DNA of 64,000 nt from the NCBI GenBank assembly GCA_030323885.1, contig CM059193.1:94976852-95040851 (forward strand), read 5' to 3'. This document shows positions 31,197 to 41,756 of this stretch, one piece after another; position 1 is the stretch's first letter; each line of letters begins with the position of its first letter. Both the position numbers and the translations under genes were made by a program. The notes beneath the pieces are model-generated. The model was not told where the DNA came from, ran no database searches, and saw nothing but the letters and a program-made list of their open reading frames with translations. The DNA comes from Branchipolynoe longqiensis. Its lineage: Eukaryota; Annelida; Polychaeta; Phyllodocida; Polynoidae.

Positions 31197-32030
31197 AATA
31201 GCCCACCAGTCGGTGCGACTGTCATTACAGAACAACACTGGCAGTCGGTGGGACTGCCATTACAGAACAGCACTGACCGTCGGTGGTACTGTCATTACAT
31301 AACAGCACTGACAGTTGGTGGGACTGTCATTACAGAACAGCACTGACCGTCAGTGGGACTATCATTACAGAATAGGAATGACTGTTGGTGGGACTGTCAT
31401 TAAAGAACAGTACTGACAGTCGGTGGGACTGCCATTACAAAACAGCACTGACAGTCGGTGGGAATGTCATTGCATAACAGCACTGACAGTCGGTGGGAAT
31501 GTGATTACAGAACAGCACTGACAGTCAGTGGGAATGTCATTACAGAACAGCACTGACATTCAGTGGGATTGTCATTATAGAATAGGACCGACAGGCGGTG
31601 TGGATGCCAAATGGGTACACGTTGCATGTCAGCACTTACAGTCGGAGGGACTGCCATTACAGAAGAGCACTGACAGTCGGGCGGTCTGTCATCACAGAAT
31701 AGGACTGACAGTCAGTGGAACTGTCATTACAGAATAGGACTGACGTCGGTCTGTCATCACAGAATAGGACTGCCAGTTGGTGTGGATGCCATTACAGAAC
31801 AGAACGTACAGTCAGGGGGACTGTCATTATGGAATAGGACTGCCAGTCGGTGTGGATGTCATTACACAACAGCACTGACAGTCGGTGGGACTGCCATTAC
31901 AGAACATGACTAGATGTTGGTGGGACTGTCATTACAGAACAACACTTAGAATCGGTGGGACTCTCATTACAGAACAGCACTTACAGACGGAGGGACTGTC
32001 ATTACAGAATAGGACTGACAGTCGGTGAGG
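31197..32030. repeat. 35-bp minisatellite
   Basis: About 24 copies of cagtcggtgggactgtcatt, acagaacagcactga. Spacing is 35 bases between 31207 and 31242. Inside each unit cagtc...gactg can pair. Confidence 0.96.
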
Positions 32031-33712
32031 GGCAGTGGTTGACCTGGAAACGGAAGGGGGTATGTGGGGGTGGGGTGGGTGGGGGTGGGTGAGGGTGTGT
32101 GCGGGTGGGGCGGGTTTGGGTGTGGAGGAGGGTGTGGGGGGTGCGGTAGTTGGGGGATGGAGGTGGGGGTGGATGAGGTATGTGGCGGTGGGGCGGGTTG
32201 GGGTGTGGAGGAGGGTGTGGGTGTGCGGTAGTTGGGGGATGGAGGTGGGGTGTGGAGGGCCGGTGTGTGGGGGTGGGGCAGGTGGGGTGTTGTGGAGGAG
32301 GGTGTGTGGGGGTGGGGCGGGTTGGGGTGTGGAGGAGGGTGGGGGGGTGCGGTAGTTGGGGGATGGAGGAGGTGGTGTGGAGGCGGATGTGTGGGGGTGG
32401 GGCGGGTGGGGTGTGGGGGGGGTGTGTGGGGTGGGCGGGTGGGGGGGTGGATGAGGGTGTGTGGCGTGGGGCGGTTGGGGGTGGGGTGTGGAGGGGAGGT
32501 GTGGGGGGTTGCGGTTTGCGGTAGTTGGGGGGTGGAGGAGGGTGGGGGGTGCGGTAAGTTGGGGGATGGAGGTGGGGGTGTGGAGGCGGGTGTGTGGGGG
32601 TTGGGCGGGTGGGGTGTGGAGGAGGGTGTGTGAGGGTGGGGCGGGTGGGGTGTGGAGGGGGGTGTGGGGGTGGGGCGGGTTGGGGTGTGTGGATGAGGGT
32701 GTGGGGGGGATGCGGTAGTTGGGGGATGGAGGTGGGGGTGTGGAGCCGGGTGTGTGGGGGTGGGCGGGTGGGGGGTGGATGAGGGTGTGTGGCGTGGGGC
32801 GGGTTGGGGTGTGGAGGAGGGTGTGGGTTGCGGTAGTTGGGAGGTGGAGGAGGGTGTGTGGGGGTTGCGGTAGTTGGGGGGTGGAGGAGGGTGTGGGGGG
32901 TGCGGTAGTTGGGGGATGGAGGTGGGGGTGTGGAGGCGGGTGTGTGGGGGTTGGGCGGGTGGGGTGTGGAGGAGGGTGTGTGAGGTGGGGGCAGGTGGGG
33001 TGTGGAGGAGGGTGTGTGGGGTGGGGCGGGTTGGGGTGTGGATGAGGGTGTGGGGGGTGCGGTAGTAGGGGGATGGAGGTGGGGGTGTGGAGGCGTGTGG
33101 GGTGGTGGGGTGGGGGGTGGGGTGTGGAGGAGGGTGTGGAGGGTGGGGCGGGTTGGGGTGTGGAGGAGGGGTGTGCGGGGTGCGGTAGTTGGGGGATGGA
33201 GGTGGGGGTGGATGAGGGTGTGTGTGGGGGATGGTTGGGGTGTGGAGGAGGGTGTGGGGGTGCGGTAGTTGGGGGATGGAGGTGGGGGTGTGGAGGCGGA
33301 TGTGTGGGCGTGGGGGCGGGTGGGGTGTGGAGCCGGGTGTTTGGGGGTGGGGCGGGTTGGGTGTGGAGGAGGGTGCGGGGGGTGCGGTAGTTGGGGGGAT
33401 GGAGACGGGGGTGTGGAGGCGATGTGTGGGGGTGGGGCGGGTGGGGTGTGGGGGCGGGGGTGTGGGGGTGGGCGGGTGGGGCTGGATGAGGGTGTGTGGG
33501 GTGGGGCGGGTTGGGGTGTGGAGGAGGGTGTGGGGGTTGCGGTAGTTGGGAGGTGGACGAGGGTGTGGGGGTTGCGGTAGTTGGGGGGTGGAGGAGGGTG
33601 TGGGGGTTGCGTTAGTTGGGAGGTGGAGGAGCGTGTGTGAGGGTGGAGGTGTGGGGGTGTGGATGCGGGGTGTGGGGGTGGGGCGGGTGGGGTGTGGAGA
33701 AGTGGAGGATGA
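32031..33712. repeat. G-rich array with ~60-130-bp units
   Basis: Made of gggggtggggcgggtggggt, gtggaggagggtgtgggggt and gcggtagttgggggatggag in varying order. G runs of 3-6 recur throughout on plus. The minus frame of 620 codons (Pro/His/Thr/Ser-rich) and many Gly/Val/Trp-rich plus frames are composition effects. Strong G-quadruplex and R-loop potential. Confidence 0.96.
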
Positions 33713-33880
33713 TGGTTGGGCCAGGTTATCTTCAGTAAACACTTCCCTGAGGTCCCTCGCTGAATGGCACTGAGGTATCTCGCTGAACGAAACGGAGCTG
33801 GTTAGGTCTGGCCTGCCACAGTCATACACATACCCAGCAGCAACATGGGTTGCGCGGCCGTTTGGAAGGGGTAAGGCACA
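33713..33880. other. unique bridge
   Basis: Between the G-rich and 40-bp arrays; no feature seen. Confidence 0.35.
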
Positions 33881-35050
33881 ATGAGTGAATGAGTCATTGA
33901 GTGAAGGAATGCATTAGTGTGTCAGTGAGTGAGTTACTATGTCAGTGAGTGAATTAGCGAGTGAATGGGTGAGTGAATGATTGAATTAGTGAGCACATAA
34001 GTGTGTGAATGAATGAATCAGTGAAAGCACACATTCATTACTGAGTCACTGAGTGAATGAGTTGGTGAGTGAATGATGAAATTAGTGAGTGAGTGAATCA
34101 GTATGTGAGCGAACAACTGTGCGAGTGAATGGTGAAATTAGTGAATAAGTGAATGAGTTGGTGAGTGAATGGTTAAATTAATAAGTAAGTGAATGAGTTG
34201 ATGAGTGAATGATTAAATTAGTGAGTGAGTGAATGAGTTGGTGAGTGAATGGTAAATTAATAAGTAAGTGAATGAGTTGGTGAGTGAATGATTAAATTAG
34301 TGAGTGAGTGAATGAGTTGGTGAGTGAATGGTTAAATTAGTGAGTGAGTGAATGAGTTGGTGAGTGAATGCTTAAATTAGTGAGTGAGTGAATGAGTTGG
34401 TGAGTGAATGATTAAATTAGTGAGTGAGTGAATGAGTTGGTGAGTGAATGGTTAAATTAATGAGTGAGTGAATGAGTTGGTGAGTGAATGGTTAAATTAG
34501 TGAGTGAGTGAATGAGTTGGTGAGTGAATGATTAAATTAGTGAGTGAGTGAATGAGTTGGTGAGTGAATGTTTAAATTAGTGAGTGAGTGAATGAGTTGG
34601 TGAGTGAATGGTTAAATTAGTGAGTGAGTGAATGAGTTGGTGAGTGAATGGTTAACTTAGTGAGTGAGTGAATGAGTTGGTGAGTGAAAATTAGTGATAA
34701 GTGGTGAGAGTTGGTGAGTATTATTATTGAGTGTGTATAGTTGGTGAGTGGATGATGTGAATAGAGTGTGATGTGAGTGAGTGAATGAGTGAATGATTAA
34801 ATTAGTGAGTGAGTGAGCGAGTGAGGACGTGAGTGAACACCTGTCTGAATAAATGAGGTATTGTGCGAGTGAGTATGTGAATGACTGAGTGAGTGCATGA
34901 CTTGGGTGAGTGAGTACGTGAGTGAGTGAGTGAGCGCGTCAGTGTCTGAGACACAGACTGCACGACTGAGTATGTGATTGAGTGAATCAGTCGAAGAGTG
35001 AGTACGTGAGAGACTAAGAGACTGGATGAGTAGATGAATGAAGGAGTGAA
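33881..35050. repeat. 40-bp array with degenerate GAGTGAAT edges
   Basis: Core 34080-34690: gagtgagtgaatgagttggt, gagtgaatggttaaattagt, about 15 near-identical 40-mers. The edges are shorter, degenerate gagtgaatgagt units. A disturbed patch at 34685-34780 has many small deletions relative to the unit. Confidence 0.97.
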
Positions 35051-35129
35051 TGATGGCGGAATGTAGCTTGCAACCCTCCCACTAGAGAATCTGACAAGAT
35101 TGTGGCAGTGTAAACAAACCCGGTTATGG

Positions 35130-36025
35130 TAAAGACAAATGTATAGTAACGCCCCTCTATGCTGATCAGCTAATGATTAGTAAGGCCCCTCTGAGCTGAT
35201 CAGTATATGTATAGTAACGCCTCTCTATCCTGATCAACAAATGTATAGTTACGCCCCTTTGAGCTGATCAGTATATGTATAGCAGCACCCCTATATGCTG
35301 ATCAGCTAATGTATAGTCACACTCCTCTATGCTGAGCAACAGATGTATAGTAACACCCATCTATGCTGATCAACAAATGTACAGTACCATACCTCTGTGC
35401 GGATCAGTAAATGTATAGTGACACCCGTCAATGCTGATCACTAAATGTATAGTAACACCCCTCAATGCTGATCAACAAATGTATAGTAACACCCATCAAG
35501 GCTGATCAACAAATGTATAGTAACACCCCTCAATGCTGATCACTAAATGTATAGTAACACCCCTCAATGCTGATCAACAAATGTATAGTAGCACCCCTCA
35601 ATGCTGATCACTAAATGTATAGTAACACCCCTCAATGCTGATCAACAAATGTATAGTAACACCCCTCAATGCTGATCAACAAATGCATAGTAACACCCCT
35701 CAATGCTGATCAGCAAATCTATAGTAATACTCCTCAATGCTGATCAACAAATCTATAGTAACACCCCTCAAGGCTGATCAAGAAATGCATAGTAACACCC
35801 CTCAATGCTGACCAACAAATGTATAGTAACACCCCTCAAGGCTGATCAACAAATGTATAGTAACATCCCTCTTTGCGGATCAGTAAATGTATAGTAACTC
35901 CCCTCTATGATGATCAACAAATGCATAGTAACACCCCTCAATGCTGATCAGCAAATCTATAGTAATACCCCTTTATGCTGATCAACAAATGTATAGTAAC
36001 ATCCCTCTGTGCGGATCAGTAAATG
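35130..36025. repeat. 34-bp minisatellite
   Basis: About 26 copies of atgctgatcaacaaatgtat, agtaacacccctca. Every unit has the palindrome tgatca. Variants aaggctgatc, gcggatcagt and ctgatcacta are spread non-randomly. Confidence 0.97.
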
Positions 36026-36029
36026 CCCA

Positions 36030-36130
36030 GGGTACAACCTGATCACGTGACACTCTGCAAACGGCGCATGCGCACTGGACGGTCTTGGCTCTGCCGGAAA
36101 TACAGGTAGTATATCGAATGTGATCAGAAG
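36030..36130. promoter_or_regulatory. promoter-like cluster (E-box, NRF1-like, ETS-like)
   Basis: gatcacgtgacac (E-box, about 36041), ggcgcatgcgcactg (NRF1-type palindrome, about 36064) and tgccggaaatacag (ETS-type, about 36093) lie within about 70 bases. Such a mix is typical of TATA-less housekeeping promoters in animals. No downstream exon is recognised on either strand. Confidence 0.3.
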
Positions 36131-36559
36131 TCACTTATATCAGGGACAGAAGCTGGCACAGACCCGCGTCTCACACACAGTGCACGAACTGGTCTATTTA
36201 TAGCTACGGCACAGGACCGTCGTATTTACTTACATTAAAATGTTAGGAGCAGCGCCGATGTGCAGGCTAATGGGAGATAATGCCAAGCGCAGGTGGCGCC
36301 GCTGTGGCAGAGTTGGGAACAACAAACCTGATTCTGTAATATGAACTTTATGTGATGTATAAGCTAGTATGCGAGTTTAAAGGCCAGGAAGTGAACTGCC
36401 GTTTGTAGCTACTATATTAGATCTTGCTTTATCTCTGACGAGATAGCAGCCTGCGAACTGATAGTAGTAACTTGTTTGCTTACATGTATTTTCACAATAT
36501 GCATTATACAGCATTCGCGTATATGTGAGGTATAATGAATTACGTTAGTATAAATGTGG
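36131..36559. other. low-copy DNA, no gene seen
   Basis: Part resembles sequence at 28660-28720. No open frame of note. Confidence 0.35.
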
Positions 36560-36993
36560 TATGCAGGTATGGCAATACCTCAGGGAGGTATGGCAATAGC
36601 TCAGGGAGTTTGACGCTCCTGCCCTGCAGAGTTGTAAACCACTGCCTTGGGGTAGAGGTTCTTGACAGAACCAAAGGCTAAGGGAACAAATCCTGAACAG
36701 AAAACCATGTCACTGTGGCAGCATCAAGGGCGGTTGATGTATGGAACTCCCAACATCTACCGACCAGCCACTGCAGGGACAAATAGTTTTGCGCCTGTCT
36801 GGACATGTTCTTGCCGGTGTGAAACCTCTATTTGCTCCCCGAGAGAGTGCTGCTGGTAACTTGCAAAAGCCAGCAGCACTTCAACACTTTTGCAGGCAGC
36901 TTTCATGAAATGTACAACCACACAAAGGAGAGTGGCAGTAAAGTAATGAAAGCAGTCTTTGTCGCATCGCGACCGACATCATGATGATGATGA
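36560..36993 (+). mobile_element. LINE/SINE-like composite, copy 2 (internally deleted)
   Basis: cagggagtttgacgctcctg, gcggttgatgtatggaactc, aacttgcaaaagccagcagc and the end gtcgcatcgcgaccgacatc with an (atg)n tail match the minus-strand copy at 27371-28015. Where copy 1 encodes the RT C-terminus this copy has only about 12 bases (caaccacacaaa). It is the mirror-image partner of copy 1, 8.5 kb apart. Confidence 0.78.
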
Positions 36994-37911
36994 TGAAGTG
37001 TACGGAAAATCACCTAAGCTTACTTACGTTTTGTGAGTTTAAGTTTGTTGTCCATCATTACAAATCTCACCCTTTCTGATCTTACCTACATTTTAGCTAC
37101 GTTTAGTGCGGCTACGCTTGCGCAAATCAATGCAAATCTCACCATTTATGATGTTGCCTATTTCTAGCTATGTTTTGCGAGGTTAATGTTATTGTCGATC
37201 GACACAAATCTCGTCATTTCTGATTTTCATTTAAATGTCAATGTAAACATAAATGTGATTAACTAAACCGACAAGATAAATACCACCTTTCACAATCCAT
37301 ATCACCCTTGCTGCCAACACAGGGTTGAACTATCACTGTAATGTACGCTGATCCACTTGTAGATTACATTCACCAAGCAATCGACCCTCATATTGTTACT
37401 AATCTCTAATGTGTGACTTATATAGGGCCAACCTGCGACGATAACAATGAAGCAGCAGTCGTGACAAGGCAACAATGAGGCAGCAGTACTGATACGGCAA
37501 GTAGAATCAGTCAAGGTGGAATGAGGAAGTTCAATTGTCCACTATTGAATCTAACCATGATTATCAAATAGAAGCAACAGCAGCAACAACTATCCACCAG
37601 GTATTAAAAGAAAATAGTCTAAGAGTAACAGGACTGAGATTTCCCGATTACAATCAGCTCATAAGACAGCTCCAATGGCCGCCTTTGGAACCAGTCTCGA
37701 TATGATGCATCAATATTATCTTAATGTAAACCACAGAAGAGTTTCCACTGAGGCACAGCTGCTGGTTATGTAACCGACAGCAGACGACATTCAGCCGAGA
37801 CGGAAAATGGCGGGAATTCAGAGGAAGCAGACGACAATCAGCCTCAGTTTGGAGCAAGGATGGCGGGCATCGGGCGAAATACTTGACTTACTAAATACAT
37901 GACTGTGGGCA
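36994..37911. other. low-copy DNA with a degenerate ~75-bp repeat
   Basis: 37060-37225 holds three loose copies built on acaaatctcaccctttctga, tcttacctacattttagcta. The rest is unrecognised; minus frames of 67-70 codons show no domain. Confidence 0.4.
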
Positions 37912-37914
37912 GTG

Positions 37915-38003
37915 TGCGCATGCATGTGCACATGCACATTAACATCACATTCACATGCGCATGCACATGCACATGCGCATGCACATGCGCATGCACATGC
38001 ACA
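37915..38003. repeat. CATGCA/CATGCG microsatellite
   Basis: gcatgcacatgcacatgcgc repeated, all purine-pyrimidine alternating and thus able to take up Z-DNA. Confidence 0.9.
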
Positions 38004-38004
38004 G

Positions 38005-38103
38005 GATGCTCCCGTTGATACATCTTTACAGAACGGATTGTTTTTGTGTGCTTTGGTTGACTTGAAACATGAGGCAGTTAATTACCTGACCGAGGCCGGA
38101 TAG
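38005..38103 (+). CDS. possible terminal exon, unrecognised
   Basis: After a possible acceptor (catgcacag) the plus frame reads DAPVDTSLQNGLFLCALVDL then KHEAVNYLTEAG and a stop at 38101. The composition is protein-like and unlike the neighbouring repeat, but no family is recognised and there is no pyrimidine tract before the AG. A chance frame remains likely. Confidence 0.15.
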   Translation, partial: DAPVDTSLQNGLFLCALVDLKHEAVNYLTEAG

Positions 38104-38189
38104 GAGCCAACACTGTGACGTCTAGTAGCGTTCAACTTACAAGACAAAAGTCACTTATGTAGATTGACACCAGCATGGAGTCAGGCAGA

Positions 38190-38400
38190 CAGTTAGTCAG
38201 GCACACTGTTAGTCTGGCATACTGCTAGTCAGTCAGACCGGTAGTCGGGTAGACTACCATTCGGTTAGTCTTCTAGTCCCCCAGACTTCTATTGAGGCCG
38301 CAATCTAGTCATTCAGATAGCCAGTCCCTTAGACTGGTATTGGATCACACTGCTAGTTGGGGACAATGCTAGTCGCTCAGCCTGCTCGTCTGGCAGACAT
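38190..38400. repeat. degenerate ~20-bp ctagtcagnc repeat
   Basis: ggcacactgttagtctggca, tactgctagtcagtcagac and similar, heavily diverged. Confidence 0.7.
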
Positions 38401-38468
38401 ACTATTATCATATTATACTATTATCCTATTAGACTATTATACTATTATAATATTATAATATTATACGA
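38400..38468. repeat. TATTATA-rich microsatellite
   Basis: actattatactattataata type AT-rich run. Confidence 0.9.
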
Positions 38469-38484
38469 TCTCACACATATTATC

Positions 38485-39002
38485 ATGCAAGCATTTGTAT
38501 ACACTTACCCTCACACGCATCCGAATACACACCCTCAGACACCATCACACCCACTTAACGCACACTCACACACACCCTCCCACAGCCTCAAGCACACCCT
38601 CATATATACCCTCACACACTCAACACTTCACACATGCACACTCACTCACACCTTCACACATACTCACACACACCCTCCCATACCCTGAAACACACCCTCA
38701 TATACACCCTAACACACTCAAAACTTCACACATGCACACTCACTCACACACTCTCACATTCACACTCACACCCTCACACCTTCACACATACTCACACACA
38801 CCCTCACACACCCTCACACACACCCTCACACACACTCACACCCTCAGGCTCACTCACACACACTCACACACACTCACACACACGCACTCTCACACACTCA
38901 CATTTTCACCCTCACGCCCTCACAGACACCCTCACAGACACCCTCAGAGACACCCTCACAGACACCCTCACAGACACCCTCACATACACCCTCACTCACC
39001 CT
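38485..39002. repeat. CACACCCTCA microsatellite
   Basis: acaccctcacacacactcac with longer units such as acagacaccctcacagacac. It runs directly into a SINE head at 39003. Confidence 0.95.
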
Positions 39003-39075
39003 CACTCGCCCGGAACCGAACTTCTGATCTCCCACACGCGAGACCCGCGCTCTACCGGTTCGGCCACCGCGCACA
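39003..39075 (-). mobile_element. tRNA-like SINE head at array edge
   Basis: The minus strand reads gtgcgcggtggccgaaccgg, tagagcgcgggtctcgcgtg, then gttcggttccgggcgag. This is an A-box/B-box pair of the same type as the head at 5240-5290. No body follows; the CACCCTCA array begins where the body should be. Confidence 0.65.
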
Positions 39076-39189
39076 GTCGGCAGTTTCTAACGAGTATGTG
39101 AGGTTTGTGATGAGCGTCTGTAGATGACAGTTTGAACACGGTGACAGCTTGAACACGGTGACAGTAGACTTGAATGAGGGTGGGTTTGT

Positions 39190-39515
39190 TTGTTTGTTGT
39201 TGTTTTACGTCCTAGCAACATCCAAGGTCATATCAGGACGGGGAATGAATGAGGGTGGGTGATAATGAACAGCGTGGGAAGTGATGGTGACTTTATAGTG
39301 CTGCCCAACTGAGACACCATGACACCGGCACTAAGTCTTGGGTCGCACTATGGCGACACTTCGCTACCCATTCCTACTCCTAGCAACCCCGAGCGACACC
39401 TGAGGCAGACCCAGTTGTTAAGTTGGCAAAGTCCTTGGTGTGAGGCACCTGGGAATCGAACCCATGACCTCCCACAGAGGGTGATGGACTGACCAGTTAG
39501 GCCATCCTGTCCCGT
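39190..39515 (-). mobile_element. SINE family A, rearranged copy
   Basis: Plus view: ttttacgtcctagcaacatc, caaggtcatatcaggacg, then tttatagtgctgcccaact. The head antisense is gggaatcgaacccatgacc ... gaccagttaggccatcctgtc. The segment 39340-39445 (tggcgacacttcgctaccca) is not in other copies. A tttgtttgtttg tail lies outside the 3' end. Confidence 0.75.
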
Positions 39516-39668
39516 GGCAGCGAATCAACAGTACTTAGATCAGGGTGTGTGTGGGCGGAGTGACCTTTGTGATGACTTGTTAACGAGGCAGCTCTCAGAA
39601 TGACGTCCATTAGGGCGTGACGTCATACTGTCTCCTGTGCACACACTGACGTCACGGTAGAACTTATA

Positions 39669-40022
39669 ATAGTTGGTTGGTTGTTGAAGTTTTACGTCCT
39701 GGTAACATCTCAGGTCATATCAGGATGGGTACCGACTTGTAACAGTGCACACTCATTGTGACTTTATATTGCTGCCCCACTCGGAGATCAGGCCGCCAGC
39801 ACCATGACCCGATATCCCACTCAGTTACATTTTCCTGATACTGAGCCAACCAGTCCTTGCCCTATCCTAATAATGCTGAGCACCTGGCTAGGAGACGACA
39901 AATGTCAATATTTAAGTCATTAGTTTTTTGTCTCGACCGGGGTTCGACCTTGTGGTTTCGGATCGCACAATCTATCACAATGGAAGATGGACGCTTAACT
40001 CATTCGGCCATCCCGTCTGGTC
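39669..40022 (-). mobile_element. SINE family A, complete copy
   Basis: Plus view: gttttacgtcctggtaacat, ctcaggtcatatcaggatgg, gtaccgacttgtaacagtgc, tgacccgatatcccactcag, gagccaaccagtccttgccc, gactcgacc-type block, and antisense head ... cattcggccatcccgtctgg. Closely similar in order to 54572-54911. Confidence 0.88.
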
Positions 40023-40309
40023 TGCACTTATAAAAGTTATATATTATATACATGTTATGTAGGTTCTACAAGGGCTCAGCAATATCCACCCTATCATGAT
40101 TACGTCATGACTTAATGCCCTCTCCCATAACATAATCTACGTGTGAACGGGCAGGTGACGTAGTGAGGGTAGCGCGTCTATGACGTCAAGGTCACGTGGG
40201 TGGTCAGCTGATCTAGTACCGAGGTAGCGCTTCTGACATCACTCAGCCACGTGGTGTGGAGCATCACTTACTGCGTCCAGCGGGGTTCAGCTAAGGCCAC
40301 CTCCATCTA
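40023..40309. other. low-copy spacer
   Basis: Contains gtcacgtgggtggtcagctg and gccacgtggtg E-boxes. No exon seen. Confidence 0.35.
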
Positions 40310-41560
40310 CATGTGTGTGTTAAGTATGTCTCATATTAGATGTGTTTCCTAACTCCATCTCACACCACAGATTAAGCCTGTATCACACTACATGCATGTG
40401 TTAAGTCTATCCCATATCACACTACATGTATGTGTTAAGGTTGTCTCATATTACATGTGTTTGCTAACTCCATCGCACACCACAGATTAGGCCTGTATCA
40501 CACTACATCCATGTGTTAAGTCTATCTCATATTACACATGTGTGTTAAGGTTGTCTCATATTACACATGTTTGCTAACTCCACTTCACACTATCAGATTA
40601 AGCCTGTATCACACTACATACATGTGTCAAGTCTGTCTTATATTATATGTGTTTGCTAACTCCATCTCACCACCACACATTAAGCCCATATCACACTATA
40701 TGTATGTGTTAAGGTTGTCTCATATTACACGTGTTTGCTAACGCCATCTAACAACAAACATTAAGCCTGTATCACACCGCATTTATGTGCTACAGTTGTC
40801 TCATATTACATGTGTTTGCTAACTCCATCTCACACAGCACTTCCAGCCTATCTCATACTACATTATGTGATATTGCACACGTTTTCTAACTCGATATCAC
40901 GTGACACGTTAAGCCTGCCTCATACTACATGTATGTGTTAAGGTTGTCTCATAATACATGTGTTTTCTAACTCCATCTCACACCACATATTAGGCCTGTA
41001 TCACAGTACATGCATGTGCTAAGTCTGTCTCAGGTTACATGCATGTGTCAAGTCTGTCTCATATTACATGTGTTTGCTACCTACATCTCACACTGCACGT
41101 TAAGTCTGTCTCAGACTTCATGGATGTGTTTAGTCTGTCTCGTGTTCCACATGTTTGCTAACTCCATCTCACACTAAATGTTAAACCTGCTCCACACTAC
41201 ACATGTGTGTCAAGGTTCTCTCGTGGAACAAGTGTTTGCTCCATCTCACACTACACACCAAGCCTGTATCACACTAAATGTATGTGTCAAGGGTGTCTCA
41301 TATTACACCTATGTGTCAAGGTCGTCTCATATTAAACAGGTCTGCTAACTCCATCTCACACTACATGTATGTGTGAAGGTTGTCTCATATTACACATGTT
41401 TGCTAACTCCATCTCATACTACATGTATCTGTGAAGGTTGTCTCATATTACACATGTTTGCTAACTCCATCTCATACTACATGTATCTGTCAAGGTTGTC
41501 TCATATTACACATGTTTGCTAACTCCATCTCATACTACACGTTAAGCATGCCTCACATTA
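40310..41560. repeat. irregular 80-115-bp tandem repeat
   Basis: Units built from gtgttaaggttgtctcatat, tacatgtgtttgctaactcc, atctcacaccacagattaag, cctgtatcacactacatg in variable order. At least thirteen copies of gctaactccatct-type. Confidence 0.93.
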
Positions 41561-41756
41561 TGTATGTATTAAGCTTCCTCCGCATCAAACCGTATTAAGC
41601 CCGCCTCACGCAAAATGTGTTCTACGTACGCCGCACATTACAACTATGTTAAGTCTGTCTCACACAACGTGACTGTTAAATAAATACCACTCTACTTGTG
41701 TGGTGACTCTCTCTCACACTACGAGTGTGTTAAGCCTGCCGCACCCCATATATGTA
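41561..41756. other. degenerate edge of the preceding array
   Basis: Loose continuations (taagcatgcctcacattatg); no separate feature. Confidence 0.4.

Noticed and set aside
31967..33829. 620-codon Pro/His/Thr-rich minus frame as a mucin or extensin-like protein
   Set aside because: It is the complement of a G-rich array. Open frames occur in several registers and end at array edges.
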